Source: Monarcha castaneiventris obscurior
Taxonomy: Eukaryota > Chordata > Aves > Passeriformes > Monarchidae
Length of the DNA: 64,000 nucleotides
Direction: 5' to 3'
NCBI GenBank assembly: GCA_026261815.1
Contig: JAMPIT010000379.1
Coordinates: 19,518,501-19,582,500 of the forward strand
The stretch's first letter is position 1, and each line of letters starts with the position of its first letter. This document shows positions 48,561-58,850 of this stretch, one piece after another. The translations under genes and the position numbers were made by a program. The notes beneath the pieces are model-generated. The model had not been told where the DNA came from, did no database searches, and saw only the letters and a program-made list of their open reading frames with translations.

Positions 48561-48728
48561 CGCGCCCGCCGCGATCCAGGCCGGACCCGGGGCAGCGGGG
48601 AGCGAGCGGCCGGACTTCGCTTCTCTCGGCCGCCGCCCCCGCGCGGCAGCCGGGCGCCTCCTTCCCCCGCCCCGTTCCCGCGGCGGACGGAGCGCTCGGC
48701 CGGGCGGGGGGCGCGGGGCGCGCCCGCC

Positions 48729-49655
48729 ATGTTCGCGGAGATAAACCGGCGGACGCTCGCGTTCCGCGGCGGCGGCCTCGTCACCCCCGCGGCGGCCGCC
48801 TCGGCGGCGGGGGCCGAGGCCTGGGAGCGGCAGGACCCCGAGGCGCTGAACGGGCGCGGGGCGGACGAGGAGGCGGAGCTGGAGGGGCTGGAGGCCGAGG
48901 AGCTGGAGGCCACCGCCGCTGAGGAGAAGGAGCTGCTGCTGCCCCAGGACGCGGCGTCGCCCCCCGCCGCCGCCTCCGGCCCCATGTTCGCCGAGAGGAA
49001 CCGCCGGACTCTGGCCTTCCGCGGCGGCGGGGGGCTCCTGACCGCCCACCCCGCCGCCAACAATGGCTGCGAGGCCGCGGCCTGGCCGCGGAAGCACTTC
49101 AATGGGCGGGGGGCGGACGAAGAGATGGAGCTGGAGGGCACGGAGGGACTGGAGACGGAGGGGCTGCTGGAGGGCAAGGAGCTGGTCCAGGACGGGGGCT
49201 CGCTGAGTGACAGCAGCGACGACGAGGAGGACGGCGAAGGGGGCAGCCTGGGGGACGGCAGCGGCGCCGAGGGCGGCAGCTGCAGCAGCAGCCGGCGGTC
49301 GGGGGGCGACGGCGGGGATGAGGCGGAGGGCAGCGGCGAGGGGGAGAGCATCCGGCACTTCCCGCTGGCCAGGCCCAAGTCCCTGCTGCAGAAGCTGCAC
49401 ATCTCCTTCCAGGGCTCCTGGCTCAAGGAGTTCCCGTGGCTCTACTACTGCCAGGAGACCGGCCTCATGTCCTGCGCCTGGTGCACCGCGGCCGTCGCCG
49501 CCGCCGCGCCCCCCGAGCTGATCATGTCCGGCGCGCCCCTGCCCGGGGGGCACGACGAGCTCTGCAAGGGCACCCGCAACTACAAGCGCACCCTGCTCCT
49601 GAGGCACCACCTTTCCGCCGAGCATCGCCTCAACGAGCCCGGCAGCGCCGAGCAG
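48729..49655 (+). CDS. ZBTB10: ZBTB10 exon 1 coding part (residues 1-309)
   Basis: N-terminal part of zinc finger and BTB domain-containing protein 10 (RINZF), a nuclear C2H2 repressor reported to bind GC-rich and variant telomeric DNA. The start is the ATG at 48729: first ATG of the island, G at -3, and the product opens [16 protein letters not shown], matching the known ZBTB10 N-terminus ([11 protein letters not shown]). Seen in order: module A (1-74) and its tandem copy B (86-155), each with [23 protein letters not shown] and KEL..QD; an acidic Ser/Gly/Asp/Glu tract (about 158-207); FPLARPKSL; then a zinc-finger-like segment (W231-H299) with [12 protein letters not shown] (C249, C252), GTRNYK and H294/H299. 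The exon ends AGCAG|GTACGG in phase 0. The frame stays open upstream to about 48042 because of the GC content, but I see no ATG supporting a longer protein. Reading on into the intron would reach a stop at 49761-49763. Confidence 0.96.
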
Positions 49656-52600
49656 GTACGGCACGGGACGGGGAGGGGGCGGCGGGGAGCGAGGGAGGGA
49701 GGGAGGGGCAATCCCGGCCTCCCCTTTCGCATGGGTGAGCTTTTCCTGTGCCCACGTGCGTGAACTTCTTCAAATGGCTGCTCGTGGTGGTTGTCGCCCG
49801 GCGGGCTGGACGCGCCGCGCTGCTCTCGCTGGCCGTGTCCGGAGCGGGAGACGAGCCCCATCTGGGATTTGGGGTGACTTTCCCGCTGAATGCGGGCAGG
49901 CACGCAAACACAGCACGAGCTGTTGTTCGGGGCTGTGCTCCGTTCCCGTTATCCGTCCCGCGCTCGCGGGTGCCGCTTTCATTAGTTCATCTGTTTATCT
50001 CGTGAAGATAAACCGGCGATGTGGGAAAAAAGTTGCGTACGAATCCCAGTGTCACAGCACTGATTTAAATACGCTCGTTACGACTTCCTCCTGCGGTACA
50101 GGCGGAGGGAGGGCAGTGTCCGGCCAGCGACCGCTTGTGAAATGGGGACTCGGAGGCGTGAAATTGGAATCGCTCTGCCGTGCTTAGCGGTGTGGCCCCG
50201 GTTCACTAATCGGATAACTATGTGTACTCAAGTTCTTCGCGTTGAAATCTCTTTTTTCCCCGATTGCGTTACTTTAGATTGAGTTGCTGAGCAAGAAGTC
50301 TGCAATCGCTTGGTGTGTGTTTGAGATAAACATGTGGTTTCCTGAAAGCCGTGTTACTATGCCAGCGCTGCTCTAACGCTATAGGAGTAGTGAAACTCTT
50401 CACGTTCCCCACTGAACTTCAAATCACTGTGTTTCTTGGCTGCCTTCACGAATGAGGCAGGGATTGCCCTAGAATATATGGGGATGAAAAGCCCCTAAAG
50501 AATACTTGTGTTGAATCCGCAGCCTTGTCCAGCCTTTTCTGCTAGGGATGCTTGCGCTACTGAAGTTCGCTCGATCGCCTTGCTGGCGTTAAACTTGCCT
50601 GCGGGCATTAGCTAGTGTTGCTTCAGGTTAGGCGAGTCCTTGAATTGTTAGGCTGTTAGCCGGAATTAATTGATTAGTCACTCAGTTCTTCTGCATTTAG
50701 AATTCAGTTTTAGTTAAAACACCCACCTTGGCTGTATAGCTTTATTTGGAGTCTGAAATACATTGCGGTAGTTAGATTGAGGTTATTGCTTGAGCCCTCT
50801 AAGGAGCTCAGGGTACCTTGGACAAGAGCTGCTAGTCAAATGTTCGAGCAGGATATCAGGATTACAGGATGACTGATAAAACGTTAGGTGAACGACAGTT
50901 TTCTTAGAACTACTTGGAAAATGTATGCAAGTTTTATGTGAAGCTATTGCAGGACTGCAAGGGAAACCTTATGGTGCACAAATACCGGTTATCCAAAATA
51001 TTATTTTTGGATTTACAAATGCAACATTCACCTTCAAGATGATTAATACTACCTTTTCAGTGAGTGTAGTTTTATAGCAGCTACTGTTAGAGATGTTTCA
51101 TGGTAGTAGGTCATCTTATTAGTTTTCTCCAGTCTCATGGGGTTTACTATTCACTCTGCAGTGTTTTAGCCAAACTTGCTTTCAATTAGTTGTTTCTAAT
51201 TAAGAAACTTCCATTCTTAGTTTCTGTCACCTCTTCATATCTTTGAAAATGTTCCGTTTTTGCATAATGCTATTACAGCATATTCTTTACCGTCTTGTTG
51301 CCTAGTTTCTAACTTCAGGTTGTGAATGATTACTCTGTAGAAGTATGTTCTGTCACTGTGTAGCCAGCCTCCTGTGTTAGTGGATGCTGCTAATCCCTGC
51401 CTGCTTCTCATTCTGTTTTAGCTGTATTTAAATAAAAGCTATTCCAAGCATTTTTTCCCTACTCAGTTTATTACTTTTTTTCTTTCTGTCAGCTTATCCT
51501 CAGTCTTTTGTAAAACTGTTAAATGCTGGGAGGGTGGAAGGGAGGACAGAATATTGGTTTGTTACCCCAGTAGCCTACAAGTTAATGTAAGTATGTATTT
51601 GAAGATTGTAAATGTTTATTTGAAGACCTTTCATTGTCATGGGAATATTTGTAAAATTGTATCTCTGCTTTTATACCACTGGTAGTTTAAGAAAAAAATA
51701 TTTGTAGTAACTGTAATAATAAATGAAACAGTAGGATAGATGAGACTGGTTCTTCTGCGCTGTATTAAAGATAAGGTTAGGACAATGGTAGCTGTACAGA
51801 GATTGTTTTTTTTGAGTGGAAAACAGTGTTTTGTGCATCCCTCTGCAATTGCATTTCCGTTAAAAACTTCTCACGAGTTTGCAGTTTTTCAGGAGTGAGG
51901 GTAGTTTTCTTTGTGGTGCACTTTCACATTACAGTTGCTTTATCAAAAACCTGATTAAGAATCTCTGTTTTCTTTCCCTTCTATGTTTAATTTCCGTATT
52001 CTTTCATACTCTTAATGGCACTTGAATTTCTTTTGATACATATGTTTAAATTAATACCAAAACAATAGCCCCATTTTTTTCTTAATGCCATGATACCAGA
52101 TACTTGGAACAACAGTAGGTAATTTGTACCCTGACCGTATTTCCAACATACATAATGAGGCAGCAAAGCCGTTTAGATTTAATGAAACTTGGGAGGGATC
52201 TTTCAGCCTTTGTGTTGGAGACAGCACACATGTATTATGGACTTGACAAGCCTCAACTGCGGGGCATGTTTAGCAGCTGCTAATAAACATATGGCATAGT
52301 GCCACCACTCAAGAGCAGAAAGGAAATTGTAGGTGTTAAGACAGTAAAGCAGTGAAAATTTCTATAGGTCTGTTGGCTATTACACTCGTGAAGAAATGAG
52401 TGATGATTTCAGTTTATTTTTGGGATACATTTAATTTGGAATGCCAAAATACATCACAAGTGGTTGCAGCTGGTGTAATTCAAGGGTATTGAGCTGTCAG
52501 CCGGTGCTTCTTTCTAAGACCAAAGCCTTGAATCTTTTTCTATTCTAGTTTTTAAAATAATTTTTCTCCATATTAAAGCTTAAGGAAATCTATCATCAGC

Positions 52601-55600
52601 TTGAAACTACTTTTGTTTTTTTTAGTAAACAGACTATTGTGTTGCAAGAATCTTAAGAAATGGATGTTTACTGGGAAATCGTGGCGAAATATTTTAATTC
52701 TTTGATGAATTTGGGTCCATAAGATGCAGATTTATTGGCTGCTGGGGGTTCCTCCTCTCAAACCATCTTCTTAAAACATTTTCTTTCTGGACATAATTTA
52801 AAGCTAAGCTTTGGAAATACTGCCAGAAAAGCTTTCTCCAGCCTAACAGGCATGTTGGTTTAAAGCAGAAGCTCTCCAAAAGGAGGAAGGCCTTTGATGT
52901 GTTATTTTTTCCATGCGAACTGGAATTGTTTGCATTATGTGAGCAGTGATGAATGGAAGTCATGCTACAGATGTAAGAGTTACATTACAGTGCTCTAAGT
53001 TAACTTCTTGACTTACTCTTAGCAGAGCAAAGAAGTTAAGGAGGAAGTCAGACCTCAGAGCAGAGACTGTCATTTAGTGTATTTTCATGCAGTGTTTTTA
53101 CCAAACCTCAAACTACTCAATTCGATATTAGGCAATTAATGAAATAATTTGAAATTGCTGAGTTGTCTGTGAGCAATACTGTGTGTGCAATGGCAGTGGA
53201 GCATCGGGTGCAGCTGATGGGACCATATTTTGAGATCATTTTCCTCTGTAGCTGCACAGATTAAGAAGCTACTGGTAGCTTACTTTGTTAGAAGATACAT
53301 TTACCAGGGAAAGAATTAATTTGGGGGCACAGGGAACTGCTGTAGAGCAAGATGTGGTAGTGGAGAAGGGATTAAAAAATGTGGCATGACTACTTTTCAT
53401 ATACATGCAGCTCAGATGGAAGCTGTGGTTAGATTGGTTTGGGTTTTCTTTTAATTCTTCCTGCCCTCACTGTTCTTCCTTCCAGGGATGGAGTATGCTG
53501 ATGGAACAGTAGGAGAAAGAAAACTTAACAAACTAAATTTCTAGTAGCAGTTTTTGATCATCTGTTTCTGCTCCTGTTCATTTTTGGGCAAGTTTAATTA
53601 ATGAATTATACTTATAACATTGTGATTTATCTTTTTGTGTATTCAGAAAAGTCTAACTATTTTTCTGAATATTGAAACCGAGCACAATATTAGTTTCCTT
53701 GAGTAGTCGTTGTTCTGTTACAGCACTTCTTAGTCTCACCCATTGAGAGACGTTTTTGACTTAGAACACTGTAGATTCCACAAATCAAAATGAAATAGTG
53801 CTGCTTTTTGTCTTTTATTTCTTACTAGTGTTTATTAAAGGATAAGGTCGTTTGGTGTTGAGGTAACTTAGTTGATGAGAATATGGGTCTGTATTCTGAA
53901 AATATAATTGACAGCTAAGTAAATATCATTAGTTTGTTGTTCTCATTAGAAAAACAGAACCCTTATGTTGATGTGTCATGTAAGTAACACAAGTTTGCAA
54001 ATACACTTTTTCCTGTGTTTTTCTTTTCCTGTATTTAATTATTTTCTTTTTCCTGTGTTTAATTATTTTCTGCACCTTGCCTCCTGTTGAACTGTATTGT
54101 ATTTTTACTGTATCAATGTCTAAATCTCTCCAAGTAATAATATTTTAGTCATTTTTCTAATAATAAATGTCAGTTCTACTTGTCACGCTTGGTGCACATA
54201 CCTTAAAAGCTGTTCATATGTCAGGACTTCGTTTGAGGTGTGGCACTGGGGTTAACTGTTGTACCATACCAGCAGTAAAACAGTTTAGTACTGCAGTTAG
54301 TTTTACAAATGTTTATGCACCCACGTCTGTAAAGCTTTAATACTAATTAAAGCCGTAATACTGATTGATCTCTCTCCCCAACACACACCTCTTTAGCTTG
54401 GACACAGGTTGCATAATATGTCATTTTTTCCTCTCAATCTTCTGGTCTTGTCATAATGAAGATTTCAGTCTCGGTTTTCTGTAGCACATTTGTGATCTGC
54501 AGCTCCTCCTCACCATGCTGGCTTGTCCTGTTCTCAGGAAACAAAAACCCCTCATTGTAAATATCAATTTATTTATGGTCCCAGCTTGATTGGGTACTTA
54601 TACTTGCTCAGTTAAAATGTACTTTATCTCCATTATTTAATCAGACATTTGTCAAAAGAAAAGAACTGCTGCAGGTTGTTTTTTAAATTTTATGCAGTGT
54701 TTAATGTGTTCTCAGAGAATGAAACTGGCAGCTATCATAGCATCTACCTAACATTTACTGTGTGAGGTGCAAGTCACTGATGATTGACGAGCTTGACAAC
54801 ACTTCAGGGTACCATAATTTTCATCTTAATCTGATCCAGTGTCAGTGTAATTGGTGTTTTGAAACTATGGAGTGCTCTGTAGCTGAAGTGACAGGAAGCT
54901 AGTCCAGAACCAAAATCTGCTGAGAATTTAGAGTGACAGACTTCGCTGTCCCCATTTGGAGCAAACTGTTTCACAGCCTTAACCTGAGGGAGTACTTGGG
55001 GTGTGTCAGAAAGTGCACAGAAAAGATTAAGATGAGGTTGGGCAAACATCTATTGCTTGTTTTCACATAACAGCTTAATTACTTTTATTTTTTCCTCTTC
55101 AATGAAGTGTTTTTCTGAGAAGGGTAGAGATTCAGAAGCAACTTGAATGTGACAGCAAACTGAAATTTCTCTGCAGGAGATGCTGAAATGGTACAGTTTC
55201 TCTTTTGGTTATACTGGGCCTTATTTGCTGCTTATAGATGTAAATACCATTTTAGATGTAGTTACAGCCTCAGTTGTCATTCCAGTGATCCACACTGGGA
55301 TTATAAATTGAGGTGAGTACCGATTTAATCCACTTATTTGTGTGTGGTGGAAAGTGACTTTTTTAATATACGTAGCTGGTTTCTGCCGTAGTCCCAAATT
55401 TAGGGTAATACTTTCCTGCAATGTGTATTTTAGCCCCAGCATAGATTATGGGCTCATGACAGTGCTAACATTACCTTCTTAATACTGATTTTGACGTATA
55501 ATGTTGAGGCAGGTGAGCTTTAACAATACCTCCAGCTCCCTAATCAGGGAGGTGTTTTAGATGATGAGAGAAGAAAATAATGATTTGGCTTGGAGCTATC

Positions 55601-56742
55601 CAGTTTTGCTAGGGAAGAAGAGAGAATCTTGGAGATCTAGTATGAAACAGACTGTCATTGTTGCTGCTCTTGATGGCAGCATATGTCAACTGTGTATAAG
55701 TATGGTCTCAAATATGCTAGTCTGTGTTTTCTGCTTTCTCCTAGCTTCTGCTTTGTAGCATCTCTGAATCATCATTACCTAAACATGAGTTAGAAGTCTT
55801 CTATGTGCTCTAAAATCCAGTTCAGATCTCTTGACCTCTCTCTGTCTGAGCTAATCTTTAATAATGAATTATTTCTTGGTGTTGGGTTGTATGAAAATAC
55901 CAGGTTTTAGCAAAATTCTGAAGCCGTGTTTGAGATCACATTGTAAAAAGGTGGTGTGTGTGTAATAAGTATGTGCCAGTGTTGTCACTGGAAAGTTTGT
56001 GAGGCTTATTTCAAGCCTTAGTTAAGTATTGTAATGGAAGCTTAAGTCGAGGGGTTTTTTTGTCATCTGCAGTATTTTGCCTGCTTGTCATGTGATAGTT
56101 TAATCCTAAACCTGCTACAGTTAAAAAAGAAAGGATAAATGCTTAGTTTGTAAAACTGTATAAGAAACATACTTGCTGTTATATCTACTTTAGAAATATG
56201 TTTTCTTTAAAACATTCGGGACAGATTGGGACATACCTAATCTATGTATTCATATCTCAGCATAAAGAAAATGCTGAATCACTTATCAGGATTCTGCTTA
56301 ATTGTTTAAGTGGAGATTTCTGGGGAAGAACAAGGGGTTGGATATTTAAGAATCATCTAGTTAAATCTTTGGAAAGAGTGGCTCCTGACTCTTCAATGTA
56401 TGTGGGTTAGGAATAACAAGTACTTCATGCTCAGCTGTATATTTACTTACTTTTGGATGAAATTTCCCTTCCTTTGCCCTGAAGGCAAATCTTCTGGTTC
56501 CGTTTGAAACAAACTTGGGGGTGGAAGGTGCAGAATGAGAGCATGATTTTTAGTTTTCAGAAATATCTTGTTAATTATATTTTCCTATCTGCCTTTGTAA
56601 CCAAGAACATAAATAACAAAAAAATAGTTTGTTTAAAATTGTCTTCTTTAGTTTATTTTCATATCCTTATTATAGTCCTGAAGAACTAAGGACAGCATTC
56701 ATTAAGAGCTAATTATGTTTGTGGTTTTTTTTTTAATTGCAG
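49656..56742 (+). other. ZBTB10: ZBTB10 intron 1
   Basis: 7,087 bp, phase 0. The donor is GTACGG after CAG. The acceptor is a T-rich tract ending TTAATTGCAG, with a possible branch site at GCTAATT near 56708-56714. The first ~500 bp are still GC-rich, the tail of the CpG island; the rest is AT-rich. A 24-bp tandem duplication lies at 54024-54071. I saw no CR1 copy and no convincing alternative exon. The longest frames (150 codons near 49735, 89 near 52694) have no known motif. Confidence 0.9.
54024..54071 (+). repeat. 24-bp tandem duplication in intron 1
   Basis: Two adjacent 24-bp units of the form TTTTCCTGTATTTAATTATT plus TTCT, differing at one base (A/G at position 10). Confidence 0.93.
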
Positions 56743-57640
56743 GAGGCAGAGTTACCGTCAGAACTGAATAATGAAGGATACTGTGATTTTAACAGCAGGC
56801 CAAATGAGAACTCTTACTGCTATCAGCTCCTGCAAGAGCTCAACGAGCAGAGGAAGAAAGGCATTCTTTGTGATGTTAATATTGTGGTGAGTGGGAGGGT
56901 CTTCAGAGCTCACAAAAACATCCTGGTTGCAGGCAGCCGCTTCTTTAAGACTCTGTATTGCTTTACAAACAAAGAAAGCCGTAACCAAACCACTGTTACC
57001 TATTTAGATGTTGTTGCTGTTCAAGGTTTTTCTGTCATCTTGGACTTCTTATATTCTGGTAACCTCGTGCTTACGAGCCAAAACGCCATTGAAGTGATGT
57101 CGGTGGCCAGCTACCTTCAGATGACGGAGGTTGTCCAGTCCTGCCGCAACTTCATTAAAGATGCCTTAAACATAAGTATAAAGTCGGAAGCTCCAGAGAC
57201 TGTTGTAGTGGATTACAACAGAAGATCTGTTAGTAGGGATGGTTTATCTCCAAGGGATCAAAAAGTTGCCAGCTTCTGGGCAACACGAAACCTTACCAAC
57301 TTGGCAAGTAGCATAAAAACTGAGAATGATCCCTACCCTATTGACGAGGGCCAAATGGAAAGCTACCAAATGAATGACTGCAGTTGGGTCCAGGACAGCT
57401 CACCTGAAATGGCTGAAAATGAATCTCAAGGTGAGGGAAAAGTTTTCGTGTGGAATGACATGGGTGCACAGGGACAATCAGTTCAAGAACCTGGAAAAGC
57501 AAGAAGGAAAAACCAAACTGCAAAGAGATTTATTTATAATATACCACCTAATACGGAAGAGAACTCTGAAGATTGCTCAGTGTTGCAACCGTCAGTCCCA
57601 TATCCAGAAGAAGATTTGTCATTTATTAAAGAAGAAGCAG
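56743..57640 (+). CDS. ZBTB10: ZBTB10 exon 2 coding part (BTB/POZ domain, residues 310-608)
   Basis: Begins right after the AG of TTGCAG with GAGGCAGAGTTACC and joins exon 1 in frame. The BTB/POZ domain covers about residues 342-448: [20 protein letters not shown] with the typical D353 and H366, then [19 protein letters not shown] and [17 protein letters not shown] domains dimerise and recruit co-repressors. After it come three matches to the psi-K-x-E SUMO consensus (IKSE at K456, IKTE at K501, IKEE at K605) and a basic cluster, [11 protein letters not shown] (561-571), a likely nuclear localisation signal. The exon is 898 bp, ending GAAGCAG|GTAAAT in phase 1. Codon 609 would be Asp if the next exon opens with AT or AC, as in the family's 'KEEPDLDG'. 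The C2H2 fingers lie in later exons outside the window. If intron 2 were retained, the frame would stop at 57679-57681. Confidence 0.97.
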
Positions 57641-58654
57641 GTAAATATTGCTTAATGACAGTTATGTCATTTGAAAATTAAAGTATTGAATGAAGTACCT
57701 GACTTTGTAACTTTTGTAAAGGTATGTTGGGTTGGATTGGATTAGTAAAGTCAGCACACCGTTCAGATTATTAAATAGGTAATCTGATTCTGAGCCTTGG
57801 GGCACAGCAGCAGATCATCAGCTAGAGAAGGGAGTGGTTGTGCCATACAGTATGTAATGTGCTGTTTGCATTTGACACTTGAAATGGGGATCCTTAGCAG
57901 CTGGTGGAAACTACAGTTCTTAGTTTGTGTTTAATCTGTGGCAACTATTCGGCACAAAATCAAGGAGTGATAACTGGTGGCTAGTGTTAGCTGATTGCAC
58001 TGACAGCAAGGGTCTTTATAATTTCCTTCCCTCCACTGGCAAAAGATTTTTCTGGTAATCTTCACCTGAGTGTCACCCAGAAACATTCTGCTGATTGTTA
58101 TTTTTGGGATATCTGGGAAGCTACAAGATAGAGTAATCCTGGCTACTATAATAGAAACACCACAAGTTTGTGAAACACTGGCAAGAGATGCCACAGTGAC
58201 ATATACTAGAGGGGAATATATTTTTGTTGAACTATGCTTTAAACAAATCCTGAGAGTGACAGAATTAATAGGATTTTTTTCCTTAAGGATCTATGGTTAA
58301 TGTAAATGGTAGAATAAGATTAAATATCTGTTTGCTGAACAAGTACGGTCACACAAAGAGTTATAAGCAGCACAATAAGACTGTTCACAGTGTAATTGTC
58401 ATTTGGGGCAATGTAATTAAGTTCAGTTTTTTATTTTTAAATTATTATGCTGTATGAATAGTTAATGTATTCATTTGAAGTACTGTCATTTACGTGCCTC
58501 ACTTTTTGATGAATTAATAGTTTTGAAAACTTACTGCAATTTAGGAGCCAAATTAGGGGTGGATATGAGGTACAGCTGGAACAACGTTCTTTAGATGTGT
58601 CTTGTTTGTAAAGCAGTTTATGTATGCCTGCTTCAAACATCAGGGAACTGTGGA

Positions 58655-58850
58655 TGCCCTGTCTCCTCCAGGGGCCCTGCTGTGCTCCTGCCTGTGGGGC
58701 TGGGGCCACAGGCCAGCAGTGGTCCCGCAGGGGGCACGTGGGTGCCCATGGCCGTGCTGTGCAGTGCCAGTGGTGCCTGGGCACCGCAGTGACACGTGCC
58801 AGTGCCCAGCAGTGCGGGCTGCGACTGGGGATGTGTCTCCAGTACAAGAG
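58655..58850. other. GC-rich block inside intron 2
   Basis: About 200 bp much richer in GC than the intron on either side, with repeated CAGTG, GTGCC and GGGGC words and two CACGTG or CACGTGCC E-box-like sites near 58735 and 58793. Several frames are open across it on both strands, which follows from the composition. It could be an intronic enhancer, an unrecognised repeat or simply a GC-rich patch. Confidence 0.4.

Larger units (their letters stand above)
47805..48728 (+). promoter_or_regulatory. ZBTB10: ZBTB10 CpG-island promoter and 5' UTR
   Basis: Extremely GC- and CpG-rich sequence that starts abruptly after the CR1 tail and runs through exon 1 into the first few hundred bases of intron 1. 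It contains the hexamer array, a GGGGC pentamer array (48290-48314) of overlapping GC boxes, a CRE-like GTGACG at 48324-48329, a lone TATAAC at 48074-48079, and two copies of CATTGTGGGCAGCCC. No ATG is visible between about 48080 and 48729 on the + strand, so the coding ATG is the first in the likely leader. The exact transcription start cannot be read from sequence. Such promoters usually have dispersed starts. Confidence 0.8.

Noticed and set aside
47765..48922. A + strand 385-codon frame rich in Pro, Arg and Gly
   Set aside because: It runs through the hexamer array and CpG island in a different frame from ZBTB10, with no domain. Composition explains it.
48984..48986. The internal ATG (residue 86) as the true start
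   Set aside because: It begins the second module copy. The ATG at 48729 is upstream, in good context, and begins with the N-terminal sequence known from ZBTB10.
47816..49664. Two overlapping minus-strand open frames of 536 and 560 codons across the ZBTB10 promoter and exon 1
   Set aside because: They are antisense shadows in extremely GC-rich DNA, dominated by Arg-Glu, Ser-Pro and Ala-Gly repeats that follow from the hexamer array and the acidic tract of ZBTB10 read backwards.
57641..57681. A short BTB-only isoform ending at the stop in retained intron 2
   Set aside because: The donor GTAAAT is strong and I saw no AATAAA polyadenylation signal close downstream, so there is no positive support.
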